A stretch of 64,000 nucleotides of DNA from an uncultured Rhodospirillales bacterium (lineage in GTDB: Bacteria > Pseudomonadota > Alphaproteobacteria > Rhodospirillales > UBA2165). The stretch's first letter is position 1, and each line of letters starts with the position of its first letter. Positions 63,990 through 64,000 of the stretch are shown here, piece after piece. A program made the translations under genes and the position numbers. Location of the stretch: assembly GCA_913055735.1 (NCBI GenBank), contig CAJXKD010000001.1:1364001-1428000 (forward strand), in the 5' to 3' direction. Under the pieces are notes generated by a model. The model was not told the DNA's origin. It saw nothing but the letters and a program-made list of their open reading frames with translations, and ran no database searches.

Positions 63990-64000
63990 CGCGCCCTTTG

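Overview
The window reads as a chromosomal segment of a high-GC alphaproteobacterium, most like Rhodospirillales and their relatives. The grounds are gene order and gene families. The blocks tsaB-rimI / mucR / fur-miaB-phoH-ybeY-ybeX-lnt-xre-metK, mutS-glnD-murJ-trpS, dapB-dnaJ-dnaK, hrcA-grpE, rph-rdgB-hemW, rsmI-yraN-BON-gshB and hisB..hisE next to hslVU are typical alphaproteobacterial neighbourhoods. A Ros/MucR regulator and a bactofilin point the same way. No rRNA, tRNA, insertion sequence, prophage or CRISPR array was seen. The genus cannot be told from the sequence alone.

Layout. Positions 1-9,570 (minus strand) hold a housekeeping run for tRNA modification (tsaB, miaB), ribosome and RNA quality control (rimI, ybeY, phoH), lipoprotein acylation (lnt), SAM synthesis (metK, cut by the window edge) and regulators (fur, a mucR-type gene, an xre-type gene). 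Positions 9,657-12,384 carry three envelope enzymes: a D-Ala-D-Ala dipeptidase, an exported polysaccharide deacetylase and a Bax-type glucosaminidase. Positions 12,698-21,064 (minus) are mutS-glnD-murJ-trpS. Positions 21,165-25,126 hold a Tat-exported PhoX phosphatase behind a possible Pho box and a structured, terminated leader that may be a small RNA, then a macrodomain gene translationally coupled to alanine dehydrogenase. Positions 25,243-31,292 are a glycan cassette of three GT9 glycosyltransferases, two tandem paralogous methyltransferases and an AmpG-type permease.

Positions 31,387-35,605 hold an adenosine-kinase-like gene, an EI24 membrane protein, a bactofilin, a lipoprotein, nth and a DUF2244 gene. 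Positions 35,620-43,674 are dapB-dnaJ-dnaK and hrcA-grpE, separated by an accessory pair (DUF1848 protein and EamA-type transporter). Positions 43,884-50,937 are rph-rdgB-hemW, a penicillin-binding-protein activator, rsmI-yraN, a BON lipoprotein and gshB. Positions 50,951-54,614 hold a 2OG-Fe(II) oxygenase, an AEC transporter and comM. The AEC gene is bracketed by a degenerate direct repeat made of the comM promoter and first codons, which looks like an insertion scar. Positions 54,684-60,313 hold an enolase-superfamily enzyme, an orphan FliN and the histidine block hisB-DUF2628-hisH-hisA-hisF-hisE-hit. Positions 60,449-63,847 hold a lipoprotein fused to a trypsin-like protease and then hslVU. 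The last 150 bases are AT-richer and contain a small minus-strand reading frame.

Functionally the window joins core protein quality control (DnaK/DnaJ/GrpE/HrcA, HslUV), envelope building and remodelling, RNA maturation, and nitrogen and phosphorus responses. The least explained parts are the phoX leader, the comM repeat around the AEC gene, the lipoprotein-protease fusion, the GT9/methyltransferase cassette and the DUF1848 protein with a C-terminal CX3CX2C motif. No complete novel defence or mobile system was recognised. Start codons were chosen by eye from Shine-Dalgarno spacing, overlaps and family length.
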